From: Bathymodiolus brooksi
Lineage: Eukaryota; Mollusca; Bivalvia; Mytilida; Modiolidae
NCBI GenBank assembly: GCA_963680875.1
Contig: OY804588.1
Location: forward strand, 56,432,369-56,496,368
Length of the DNA stretch: 64,000 nt
Direction: 5' to 3'
Positions 1-9,220 of the stretch are shown here, piece by piece. The translations under genes and the position numbers were made by a program. Numbering within the stretch: the stretch's first letter is position 1; the number at the start of each line of letters is the position of its first letter. The notes below the pieces were generated by a model, which was given only the letters and a program-made list of their open reading frames with translations, searched no databases and was not told the DNA's origin.

Positions 1-32
1 CAATGACGTAGGTCCCGGCCCCCGTATCCACT

Positions 33-130
33 TCACGTTTAACAGTTTCACCAATATTTCAGTCATATGCTGGCGATCAGTTGTATTGGTTGAGGCAAAC
101 CGAAGTATTCGGAGAAAATCACCGACTTAT
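33..130 (-). repeat. SINE-1 fragment (diverged)
   Basis: It shows the reversed SINE-1 core: ttcaccaatatttcagtcat, then a diverged 'attggttgaggcaaaccg' and 'ggagaaaatcaccgac'. The mirror copy is at 43105-43200. Confidence 0.6.
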
Positions 131-319
131 TGAAAGTCAATAAAAAACAAACTTATCACATGAAGTTGTATCGAGGTCGTTTCATCATGGGCGGGAATCG
201 AACTCACAACTAAACCCACTAATTAAGTAAGTAAATGCAATACGCATGCACATATTTTTTTAATATGTTGGAATGTACATTATATCCAAGATAATTAACC
301 AAGGTGGTGTTATTGCTAA

Positions 320-655
320 TGGGCTATGCTCCAGTGGTAACGATCGTGGGTTCTATTTCAGATCGAATAAAACCTCAAATATATTTGCTGCTTTTCCGGT
401 AAGCTTTTATCATTAAGGAATGAAAGCAAAGACTGGTCCGATGTTATCAGGATACAACACGTCTACTTGCGGGTTGGAACTGTTCTCCCGGTAAGCTAGT
501 ACTTTAAAAGCCCATCTCGGTGTGTTGATCTTCTACAATGCAGATATAATCACCTCGTCAAAAAGTAACTTGTACTCGCCAAGATGTAGCTGAGGTGTTG
601 CTGACTTGGAGCTAGACAACAATCAATCGCTCACTCGCTATCGCTCACAAAAATG
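320..655 (+). repeat. SINE-2, old diverged copy
   Basis: The order of blocks matches SINE-2: a tRNA-like head (ccagtggtaacgatcgtggg), cattaaggaatgaaagcaaa, gactggt, a gctagtac block and a tail ending in acaacaatcaatcgctcact. It lies upstream of the peptide gene and is preserved in B (about 42590-42945) and D (about 50380-50705), so it predates the duplication. Confidence 0.6.
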
Positions 656-723
656 ACGACTAACATTATTTGTTATATTTCTTTTACAGATACAAAGACA
701 AAGTTATACTACGACAAGAAAAA

Positions 724-1662
724 ATGAAATCAACACAAATAAAGTTGGCTTTCTTCATATTTACCTTCATTGCCATTGTAAGTATAACTTAAATATATTT
801 GTTTCGTCAGTGTAAGAGATTATGAGGTTTAACGCCACTTACAGCAATATTTAAGTTATATCAGTTTTATTGGTGGAGTACCCGGAGAAAACTACTAACC
901 TACAGCAAGTTACTGACAAACTTTATAGCATAATGTTGTATCGAGTTGTTTCACCAGAGACTATCTTTTGTCGTGACTTCTAGCTTCGAATATATAGACA
1001 ATATTGTACATTGTCGACAATTATAACATTTATTTAGAAACAGGACCAAAAGTGAGCCTCTGTACACAACAATGTATATATATTGTTATTCATGTTGCAA
1101 TGTCATGAAATATCAGAACAACATCGGTGGCGTAATGGTTAGCGTGATCGCCTCGAGTGTAGTAGGTCGTGGGGTTCGAACCCATGTCAGGTCAAAGCAA
1201 AGGCTATTAAATTGATATACATGTATGTTGCTTCTCCGCTGAACTTACAACATTAAGGAGCAAAAACAAAGACTTGTTGGCTCGAATTCTGATAATTTGA
1301 CCAGATGGGACGACATGTTTACCCGCGGACTGTTGTTTCAGTGATCTAGCACTATCAAAGCCAAAGTAAAGGTGTTGGTTTAGTACACAACACTCCATAA
1401 TTTCATCGAATATAAGTTGTTCTCTCCATGATATAGCTGAACAATTGCTCATTATCCTTGTTATATAAAATATTTTGTCTTTCAGCAATTGTGTTCAAAT
1501 AGTCCGCCATTAGCAGAAGGTCGACTTAAGTGGATCTGGAAGGGATTAAAAGCTGTTTTTAAACCAACGTGTGCTGGATGCGCAGGGATATGTGAACGTA
1601 AAGTTCCTGGAAAATGCCGATGTAGAGTTGATCAGGCGTGTATGAGAAATTGGGGACGTTAA
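724..1662 (+). CDS. Secreted cationic cysteine-rich peptide, copy A (candidate antimicrobial peptide)
   Basis: The model is two coding exons, 724-777 and 1486-1662, giving 76 residues. Exon 1 sits behind an acceptor (ttttacag, ending 689), starts ATG AAA TCA and ends at a GTAAGT donor. It encodes a typical signal peptide (MKSTQ start, then Phe/Ile-rich). Exon 2 follows tctttcag in phase 0. The mature region begins around NSPPLAEG, continues with a Lys/Trp-rich stretch (RLKWIWKGLKAVFKP) that can form an amphipathic helix, and then has six cysteines spaced C-x2-C-x3-C-x7-C-x-C-x5-C. I count about 12 Lys/Arg against 3 Asp/Glu. It ends NWGR-stop, a Gly-Arg amidation signal. It does not match the mussel defensins, mytilins, myticins or big defensins as I know them. 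The intron carries two SINEs. Secretion and cationic character are seen; antimicrobial function is inferred. Confidence 0.75.
820..955 (-). repeat. SINE-1 fragment in the peptide-gene intron
   Basis: It runs from gtttaacgccacttacagca through attggtggagtacccggaga to ttgtatcgagt on the plus strand, which is the SINE-1 body in reverse. It is shared with B and D. Confidence 0.75.
1120..1470 (+). repeat. SINE-2, full tRNA-like head and body, in the intron
   Basis: The head 'cggtggcgtaatggttagcg' plus 'ggttcgaaccc' gives A-box and B-box-like RNA polymerase III signals. The body has cattaaggagcaaaaacaaa, ggcucg-like 'ttggctcg' and gatatagctgaacaattgct. The same insertion is in B and D. Confidence 0.85.
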
Positions 1663-1713
1663 AAATGCCGATGTAGAGTTGATCAGGCGTGTATGAGAAA
1701 CAGAGGACGTTAA
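1663..1713 (+). repeat. 51-bp in-frame tandem duplicate of the peptide-gene 3' end
   Basis: The last 51 bases of the coding exon (Lys-Cys-Arg-Cys to the stop) are repeated immediately after the stop, in the same frame, with the final residues changed from Asn-Trp-Gly-Arg to Asn-Arg-Gly-Arg. Copy D has it; copy B has only one unit. It is untranslated unless the first stop is read through. Confidence 0.9.
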
Positions 1714-1767
1714 CCTAATACATTGTTTGTACATAGACTTTTATATGATTTTTTTTTATTTTTGTAG

Positions 1768-1773
1768 AATAAA
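1768..1773 (+). promoter_or_regulatory. Polyadenylation signal AATAAA of the copy A peptide gene
   Basis: AATAAA lies about 105 bases after the stop and is conserved in D (51831-51836) and B (41520-41525 on the minus strand). Confidence 0.7.
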
Positions 1774-2249
1774 ATGGTAAAGCTTATTATCATTTTTCTT
1801 ACATTTATTTAAAATATCCTCTTTGGATGAAAACAAACGAAGTGGGTTTTTTTTGTTTTTTTAAACAAATTGACAATTCCATTTCCCCCCGCAATGGAGA
1901 CAACTGCATAAGTCGTCTGCAAAGCTTCAACAATGGCCGTCTCGCCTGATCAATAGACAGTGGGGGAAACATTCAGAATCGCTAGGTAGAGTGGTATTAG
2001 CTATTAGATGAAAAAAACAAAATTTAGTATTAGCCTGCTATTTAAAAATAAATGTGGAAGTGAACGTCAGACTGGTAATGTGTGTTGTGGTTGATGTCAT
2101 AGCCTATAGGCATAGAAATGATGCGAAAAAATATGAGCTGCAGGCTCTAGGGGTGTTGTATTGTCCAGTAAATGGGTTGATTCACCAGTAAATGGGTTGA
2201 TTCATACAAGATATGTTTTGTTACTGTGGAAAAAAGTAATTAAAACAGC

Positions 2250-2377
2250 ATGGCCTTCATCTAAGGTAGATATTCAAATTTGTTAACCCTAGACAAGTTG
2301 TTTTCCACGAGAGCGCTCGGTTAGACAACCTCTCTTTGAGTTGACAAATCTGAATGTCTACCTCAGATGAAGGCCAT
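2250..2377. repeat. Foldback (inverted-repeat) element
   Basis: ATGGCCTTCATCT at the left and AGATGAAGGCCAT at the right open two arms of about 40 bp that pair imperfectly around a 45-bp loop. Copies lie at 40935-41062 and 52212-52339 at the same place in B and D. Confidence 0.8.
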
Positions 2378-2907
2378 AATTATTGTATATTGATTACATA
2401 TACCGATATTCAGACATACTCCGTTTTATAGATCTTGTTGTTTGTTCAATAATAACATGTCTATGGTCTATTCTATTCAATGATGTGTGTTTATTATATA
2501 TAATAAGTAAATAGTTCCGCTAAACCTTAATGAGAATAAGGGTAATAACAAAATTACCGAACTCCGAACAATCTTACAAAGGGAAAGTCAATACTCATAA
2601 TTATATAAACAGACAAAATCAGTCAACAACCGGAAAACTGTGAAAACCGTAATGACCCTGACTTGGTATAGGCATTTCTAAAGAAATGGTGGGTTGAATC
2701 AGATTTTAAAGCGCCAAACCTCCCGCTTTCATTACGGCTCAAAGTTTCCGGCTGAGAACGTTACAACTACCAAATCGATCTTTAAAAATGGCATTGAAAA
2801 TTTTGATGAATGAGAAATAAATCTTAAATCTTAAAAGTCGGGCACAACGATATATGTTTACGTATTAAATTGTAAATTCGCAGGTTCTTGAGCTGTAGGG
2901 TTAGGGT

Positions 2908-3035
2908 TATGGTGTTTAACGCCACTTTCAACAACAATTCAGTTACATCGTGGCGGCAAGTTTTATTGGTGGAGGAAACCGGAGTACTAGGAGAAAACCA
3001 CCGACCTGTCGCAAGTCACTGATAAGCTTGATCAC
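2908..3035 (-). repeat. SINE-1 fragment
   Basis: Reversed SINE-1: gtttaacgccactttcaaca, attggtggaggaaaccggag, accgacctgtcgcaagtcac. The 2.1-kb TIR element is inserted at its end. Confidence 0.85.
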
Positions 3036-3040
3036 ATAAA

Positions 3041-5140
3041 CACTGTCGTCAAAGAGCTCCGGTCGAAAATGTTCTGTCATCTTCCGGTACAAGTCAATTA
3101 GGCATATTTGACATACAGGGGACGACAAAAAGTAAGTATTATGATCACATAGTATTATTATATCTTGAATCCAGAAGATGTCGTTATCGGTCGATTATTT
3201 TTGTTTGTTTTTACCTATATGTTTCTGTGGTTAACTTAATAGATTACTCAGATATAGATAAAATGATGGACATAAACAATGAAAAATGCTAATAATGAGA
3301 TTGGAATCATCAAATAAAGCTATAAAAAGTAGTCTATATGTGTAATTAAAGTACACAAACCGTTTGTAATGCTTATATACGTGATAGTTTGCACTGGCGT
3401 GCCACCATGAATAGTTTTAGACTTACTACAGTGAAAAACACAATGCTTATTTACGTACATTCGTTCGGGCTCTGTCAGCCACTACTTTCCGGTTAAGTCC
3501 CAAAAATTGTGTTTCAGTAGAACCGGTTTTGTCTATGTAAAAAATTGAAAGAATAGCGAAAACAGCTCAATATCACAATTATGTTTCCTTTTTGTAATTT
3601 ATTTAAGGTTCATTATAACACTTGTCAATGGTATGTTCGACTTGCAAATTGATAAAAAGAAAAAAAAGAAACTTGTCTTAAATGAATAAAAGTTGTGGAA
3701 AAAAAACCCAGCACATAGTCAAAATATTTTACATGTGGATGTTTTGTATAACATTAAAGGAAAGAAATACAAAACGACTCCTCAACGGCTTTCATCTGTA
3801 AAGTAAATTTAATATATAGCAGATACTAGTAAGTGAATGTTGAATGTAAAGATACACAAACATCTGTATGGAGTTCACAATATAATATAAATGTAGCAAT
3901 CAAATTATCTGAAGCTGATACAAACAAAATGAAGGTAATCGCAAGATTGAAACATAAGATGTTTTAATAGTATTTCTTCGCTGCCCACTTAATGTTTGTT
4001 TTATCCTTCACTTGTTCTATTCGAGTAGTCACATTGTATTGCCCGGATATTTTTAGTTATACATTTGTATTTGGTTTCTGACCAAGATATCTTTTCTGGG
4101 ACCTGATTCCTGTTGAGCGACGGTAAGAAACTGTAACAGCATGTATGCTTATAAGCTTAAACCTATAAGCGCGGACTTCACAGAGGACACAATCAAAAAT
4201 GATAAGAACAACACTTGTTTCTGCTCTTTTTAGACAATTTGACAGTTTCTTTGGGATTTATTTGTAATGTTAATGTAAACATTATACTGTGAAGAAATTT
4301 AGATATCGTATCCACGAAGTTATTTCCACAGAGTGACTTACTTCGTTATCAACGAGTATAAAATTAAAATATTGTGTTATAAAAAGAATCTCCCACTACT
4401 CAATTGATGCGACTTAAAGTGATGCCTGTGCCACAAAAAGCATAAAAAAATCAAGTGTTCGCGACAGCAGCAATTTAACATAGAAATAACGATTTTGTAT
4501 TGTACAAAGTAGCTGAAATTAGCAGCCATAGCGAATATTCATACTATGAATCAGTATTTATCGCTTTTGAGATATTTCCAAATCATAACTATTGTTAAAT
4601 TGCATTATAATGCTCAATAACAATAAGATCAGTGGTATTTACATACTGACAAACCCGGTTTCTTATAAATGACACAACCGGTTTATATACATGTTTACAT
4701 TTTGACCAAGCCGAATTTCAAAAACATGTGTTGAGATCATGTTTTAGGGTATAACTAGTTACTAATTGACTTTTCCTCAACAAAATAATATTTCTAAGTA
4801 AAATCAATCATTCATCAATATTTTTTTCTTTTTTGCTATCATTTAATTCATTCGCAAATGCAAGATATAGCGATATTTCAGTTGATTGTAATGATTTTGA
4901 TGCCGGATTCCTTATAACTTATAGAAAAATCTAATTTTACACTGCAAAAATAAATGATATTTGGACAAAAAATTAAATTAATAATAATAACAATCAGAGA
5001 GCATCACAATTCAAAATATTATATACACAGTATATTCATAAATACTTACGATAATTATCTGTGTCTTCTTTAAAAATACCGCTTTAAAATATCCCGGATG
5101 TTGACCAAACATTTTCGATCGGAGCTCTTTGACGACAGTG
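3041..5140. mobile_element. 2.1-kb non-coding TIR DNA transposon with ATAAA target duplication
   Basis: The ends are inverted repeats: CACTGTCGTCAAAGAGCTCC at the left, and GGAGCTCTTTGACGACAGTG at the right. It is flanked by ATAAA at 3036-3040 and 5141-5145. Copy D has the empty site with one ATAAA (52998-53002), which proves insertion. The interior is AT-rich with no long open reading frame, so it is non-autonomous. A 5-bp target duplication and a CACTGT start recall Transib/RAG-like transposons, but that assignment is tentative. Confidence 0.88.
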
Positions 5141-5179
5141 ATAAAGTAATAGCTTGCATTTAAATATATAGAGATTTTA

Positions 5180-5335
5180 CGTAGTAAGAGCAACAAGCTT
5201 CCTTGCTTGGAGTCGGGATAATGTGTCGAGTTGAGAGACATGTCAGTTTGTGGGCTTGTACTATGAAAATCCAACCAAGCGTGTTCAAGTTAGGTACATG
5301 ATCTTGCCATGATATAGCTGAAACATGGCTCACCT
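5180..5335 (+). repeat. SINE-2 fragment (diverged)
   Basis: It has SINE-2 body blocks (cgggataatgtgtcgagttg, acatgtcagt, aaaatccaac and gatatagctgaaacatggct). It is shared with B, C and D. Confidence 0.6.
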
Positions 5336-5337
5336 TC

Positions 5338-5585
5338 ACAGCATCTGAGTGCACCTACGTTTATTGTGGGGTTCATGTTTAACAATCTTTAATTTGCTAT
5401 GTAGTGTATTGTAGATCCCTACTTGTTCTTTTATCCATTTCATTTTGGCTATTGTATTATGAAAAGAATGTCTTAAACAGTGATGGTCATCAATTCTACC
5501 AATATCAACAAAACGAACAACCACCTCTCATCTATTGATTGCTCCTCTTCGATCTGCGACCCCTTGGAATCTTCAAACTTTGCTT
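5338..5585 (+). repeat. Diverged retroelement 3' tail
   Basis: Block order is catctgagtgcacc, tgtggggttcatg, tttgtagatc-like, tgttcttttatcc, ggctattgtatt, and ccccttggaatcttcaaact. This parallels the retroelement tails at 31790, 57240 and 62995. It is shared with B, C and D. Confidence 0.5.
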
Positions 5586-5639
5586 AGCGCTTACCAAAAT
5601 CCCCTCGCTCACTATAACTAGACATGTACTTATGTTCAT

Positions 5640-6005
5640 CATTGGTAATGTTGTGAGTTTGATTCTCGCCTGTAGGTAGCAAGGTGTACTCGATACAAGT
5701 TCATGTAAATTACAGTAATAAAGTGTGATAATTATTTGCGTCAGGTCGATGGTTTTCTCCATGGGTCTAAGTTTTAACAAAAACTTACCAATACGATAAA
5801 CACGTAACCATGGCCGTAGCGCAATGGAGGCAAATGAGGCAAATGCCTCACTTTTGAAACGGCAAGTGTAACCTTTTGAAAGCAAATACAATCTTTTTTT
5901 TCAAAATTTGTCTAAATTCACCTCCTTTGCCTCACTTTATTCAGACCCGTCCTACGGACGTGGTAACTGTAATATTGTTTAAAGTGGCGTCCAAGAGCAA
6001 TAATC
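5640..6005 (+). repeat. SINE-1, diverged, interrupted by a miniature transposon
   Basis: It begins gttgtgagtttgattctcgc, continues gtgtactcgata and aggtcgatggttttctccat, then is broken by the 5809-5962 insertion, and ends tgtaatattgtttaaagtgg-cgt. Confidence 0.6.
5809..5962. mobile_element. 154-bp MITE with GTAAC target duplication
   Basis: The element runs from CATGGCCGTAGCGCAATGG to CGTCCTACGGACGTG, with short inverted ends (CAyGkCCGTAG), and is flanked by GTAAC at 5804-5808 and 5963-5967. The same insertion is in B (37344-37498). C and D keep the empty site (cagttacgtg near 46970 in C). Confidence 0.85.
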
Positions 6006-6109
6006 CATATAATTATTTATTTTGTACACTCGAATGATTGCTAATAGGAAATTAAGTTTTCATAATAATTTGCAGCATTCTGTGTGTTTTCATGTATTTA
6101 TATATCCTG

Positions 6110-6375
6110 ATACTAAGGGGCCGTGATCAGGACCAGATTACCCTATGAGCTGCAGCCTAGGGCACCTCAAGGTGTAGGGATCCTGCTAAAACACTTTCAA
6201 ATCACTATTCTAGTTTATTTAAAGAAAGAATTTGCAATAAATTTACTTCAAGCTATGTCACGAGTAAAAAATATTCAAGACTGGTGCAGGTAGTTTATGG
6301 TGTAGCTCCGTCTGAGGGGAGGGGGGGTGGCACAATTGTGTTAGCCTCGAGGTCACAAAAGGTCATAACCCGGCC
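6110..6375. other. Duplicated non-coding stretch, no gene seen
   Basis: The segment from gggccgtgatcaggaccaga to cggccctggtcgtgttcgta is conserved in B, C and D. It contains a GA/GC-rich patch (ggggaggggggg). I see no convincing coding frame and no recognised element. Confidence 0.5.
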
Positions 6376-6377
6376 CT

Positions 6378-6603
6378 GGTCGTGTTCGTATGGTTGTTGG
6401 ATTTACAACAACCTGTACAATCAGTGCCTATCACCGCTAAAGTTGTGAGTTCAAATTCCGCTCATGGCGAAGTGTACTCGATACAACATTAAGTGATAAA
6501 GTTTGTAAGTGGTTTTCTCCGGGTACTCCGGTTTCCTCCACCAATAAAACTGATCGCCATGATGTAACTGAAATATTGTTGAAATCTGCGTTAAACACCA
6601 TAA
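6378..6603 (+). repeat. SINE-1, near full length
   Basis: The head is ggttgttggatttacaacaa and agttgtgagttcaaattccg; the body is gtgtactcgatacaacatta and ggtttcctccaccaataaaa; the tail is gttaaacaccataaccct. In C and D the same SINE has an internal deletion. Confidence 0.88.
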
Positions 6604-6617
6604 CCCTGTACATTATA

Positions 6618-6860
6618 ATCGGTTCTCATGTTGTAATACGGAAAGCTTGACCGTGGACCATAGTACGTATTTGGAGAGTTTAATTATCCCTGCACGTTAA
6701 AGGCATCCTTGTTAGATTTCGGGAAAATAATAGGCACATTGTGTCCGTTACAAAAGACAACATTTTCGTCCCTACCTAATTCTTCATACTTTTTTCGTGA
6801 CAGACAAAAGTCGTTGTCCCAGGGTGACCCATTCCTTCACTCATTCTCCTCCTGGTGCTG
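6618..6860 (+). repeat. Dispersed repeat, one of a pair with 12098-12325
   Basis: Both copies share tgt(t)ataatacggaaagc, tttggagagt, tttcggaaaata, acaaaaggcaa-like and cattcctt blocks in the same order. No coding potential was recognised. Confidence 0.6.
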
Positions 6861-6919
6861 TCGTGGTCATGATCGTATGGACGTTACGCACGCTATTGGT
6901 GATACTTTGATTAAATAGA

Positions 6920-8480
6920 ACATGAAATAAGTAAAACGAATATAGATTTTTTTTTAGATTGATGGATTTTTATTTCCGATACATGCTTGTATAGGGAATT
7001 ATACGAATAATTGTTTTATTATATTAGATTAGGTTTATTTTTACTTTTGAAAACGAATTTATTGGAAGAAAACGTCGTTAACGCACATTTTTCTCATGTA
7101 ACGCGTTACAAAATATCCGTATGTCTTTTACATTTTTCTCAGTAAAAACCTAAAAATACGTTTTTCGGACCATTTTTTTGTGGGACTGGAAACAGAGTCA
7201 TCAGTGCTTTATGACCCCATTAACGATTTCTGATTAAAGCAATGCTTGAAGGAAAAAATCGGTAAGTTCATGGAAAGAAGGGAAAACATCTGCATGCCAA
7301 ATAACAAGCTTTATTTCAGCTATGTTTTACAAAATTTTCACAAAAAAAAGTATACATATCAAATGTTATTATCTTCAAAAACGAAAAAGTCTTTTTAAAA
7401 ATGATTTTTTTAAAGCAAGTTAAAAAATATTCCTAAAGGAGTAAGGTCAACAAAATGTCCAGTTGCAACTTGACGTAAAAAAAAAACACGAAGTATAAAA
7501 CTTTACACATTCGAACTATATTTTTCGCTCATAATTTTCGTGCTAAATCCAAATAACAAAAAATGTTCATTTTCAGTGGCAGAGATAAAAATTACGATTT
7601 CTACGTAAAATTGTAGAACGTTACCCAATTTGTCCAGTAAACGTTTTTTCTTATCGACGGAAAAATAACGTCGCGCTACTTCTATATTTTTCTATAGTTT
7701 TCTATTAAGATTAAAACAAATAAACAACAACTAAAAAAAAAAGCGAAGCTAAAGACAAACAAACGATATCAAAACTTGAAAAACAACAAACAAAAGAGCG
7801 AAAACAAAATACAAAAATATACCAAACCTGAAAAAATAACGATGTGTTTCCGCTTACTCAAGCGACCCTAATTAAAAATGAATTCATGACCTTAATTTTT
7901 GTGTGTGTCATTTTTGAACAAGCATTGCAAAAAAGAATGTGTGCATTGTAGAAACTATAATTATATAATAGTTAAAAAAAATCGCGAATATAATTGATTT
8001 ATATGAAAATTAAAAATGTGAACTGAATTATTTTAATTATAATTTCACTAGATTATACATAAGATATTACGAGAAATTTTCAAGAATACAAGTATACAAT
8101 CAATCAATAAACAAACAGAATGTGATCATATACTTTCAAAGAAAAAATAATAAAGTACAGTCACATAACATAAACAATAAATAAATACAAAAAGGGAATA
8201 CAAACGAAATAAATAAGCAAACAAACAAACAAACATTGAAATAAACACCTAAAGGAAAACACCAACAACACAAATATATACAAGCAAGCCAAAATAAAAT
8301 AAAAATTAATAAAAGCAAAAAGTGAAGTTCCGAAATAAAGAACAATACATCAAAACACCCCCACACCACCTCCATCCTAACCAAACCCACGGTATACAAA
8401 CACAAATAAGGAAGAAAAAAATGAAAAAGAAGACGCGAAACGTTCTTTTCAATGTTAAAATTATGTGTAACCAACATCGC
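6920..8480. other. AT-rich stretch without a recognisable gene
   Basis: This is A/T-rich non-coding DNA with A-runs, ending in an A/C-rich low-complexity tract that includes a (CAAA)n run at about 8215-8236. The reverse-strand reading frame here is Phe/Cys/Leu-rich and is an artefact of that composition. Confidence 0.6.
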
Positions 8481-8489
8481 GCGTAACGT

Positions 8490-8785
8490 CATCATGGTAG
8501 TTGGATTTACAACTACTTGTGCAATCAGTGCCAATCACCACTAAAGTTGTGAGTTCGAACCCCGTTCATGGCGAGGTGTACTCGATACAACACTATGTGA
8601 TAAAGTTCATCCGTATAAATTGCGACAGGTCGGTGATTTCCTCCACCAATAAAACTGACCGCCACGATATAACTGAAATATTGTTGAAAGTGGAGTTAAA
8701 CAACACACCGGCCTCGTGTTCTCGTCCTGGACATAGCTGAAATACTGCTCGCTGGGCGTTAAGCAACAATCAGTCAAACAATTAT
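8490..8785 (+). repeat. SINE-1 followed by a SINE-2 tail
   Basis: 8490-8705 has the SINE-1 head (gtagttggatttacaactac, agttgtgagttcgaaccccg) and tail (gaaatattgttgaaagtgga). 8723-8785 is a separate SINE-2 3' end (acatagctgaaatactgctc, gggcgttaagcaacaatcag). Confidence 0.85.
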
Positions 8786-9155
8786 GAAAGCTAGTTATAA
8801 CTAAAGGGAGATAATCTCTCCTTATCATGAAGTTCAACAAGGCGCAATTTTTCATTTCTATTCTAGAATTTTTTTACTCTGTAATTACAATGTCTTAAAA
8901 TATCTCACCGCATGCTGTCACTGACAATTAGACATCTTTAGTAATGCCATTGTTGATTTTTTTTTGTTTTTTGTCAAAAGATTCGTGTATATGTTTATCA
9001 GAACAAGGAAAATCAAGAGATATTTTCGGAGATGTTTGTTTGAATTATTTTGCAGTGTCTGTGGAATTCTTCGACCTCTCTCTCATGCAAATTATGGGTA
9101 AATGGAGTCAACGTGTGCTAATTTGTTTTATGGCATTTTTTGATTGCACTTCCCG

Positions 9156-9161
9156 TTTATT
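9156..9161 (-). promoter_or_regulatory. Polyadenylation signal of the fucosyltransferase-like gene
   Basis: AATAAA on the minus strand lies about 60 bases past the stop at 9221. Confidence 0.6.
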
Positions 9162-9220
9162 TCACACAATGAATAACATTTAAATTATTCACATTACATG
9201 TATAAGCATTCAACCATCAG

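Larger units (their letters stand above)
1..6605 (+). repeat. Segmental duplication copy A (left end outside window)
   Basis: This block is nearly identical, in reverse complement, to 36716-43257 (copy B), and parts match copies C and D. It contains the cationic cysteine-rich peptide gene, a foldback element, a 2.1-kb TIR element, a 154-bp miniature element and several SINE pieces. It opens within a unit of the short tandem array also seen at 43203-43260 and 45230-45345, so the duplicated block probably continues left of the window. Homology to B stops at the 3' end of the SINE at about 6603. Confidence 0.9.

Noticed and set aside
1135..1205. A tRNA gene (A-box and B-box-like sequence with ggttcgaaccc)
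   Set aside because: It is the head of SINE-2. The cloverleaf is not complete, and the same sequence recurs with the SINE body at many places.
1546..1734. Minus-strand repetitive frame (repeated 'SHTRLINSTSAF')
   Set aside because: It is the antisense of the peptide exon and its 51-bp duplication.
3041..5140. Short open frames inside the 2.1-kb element and its copies, conserved between copies
   Set aside because: They are conserved only because the copies are recent duplicates. None has transposase motifs or length.
8136..8534. A 132-codon minus-strand frame rich in Phe, Leu and Cys
   Set aside because: It is produced by an A/C-rich low-complexity tract. It overlaps a SINE and has no domain.
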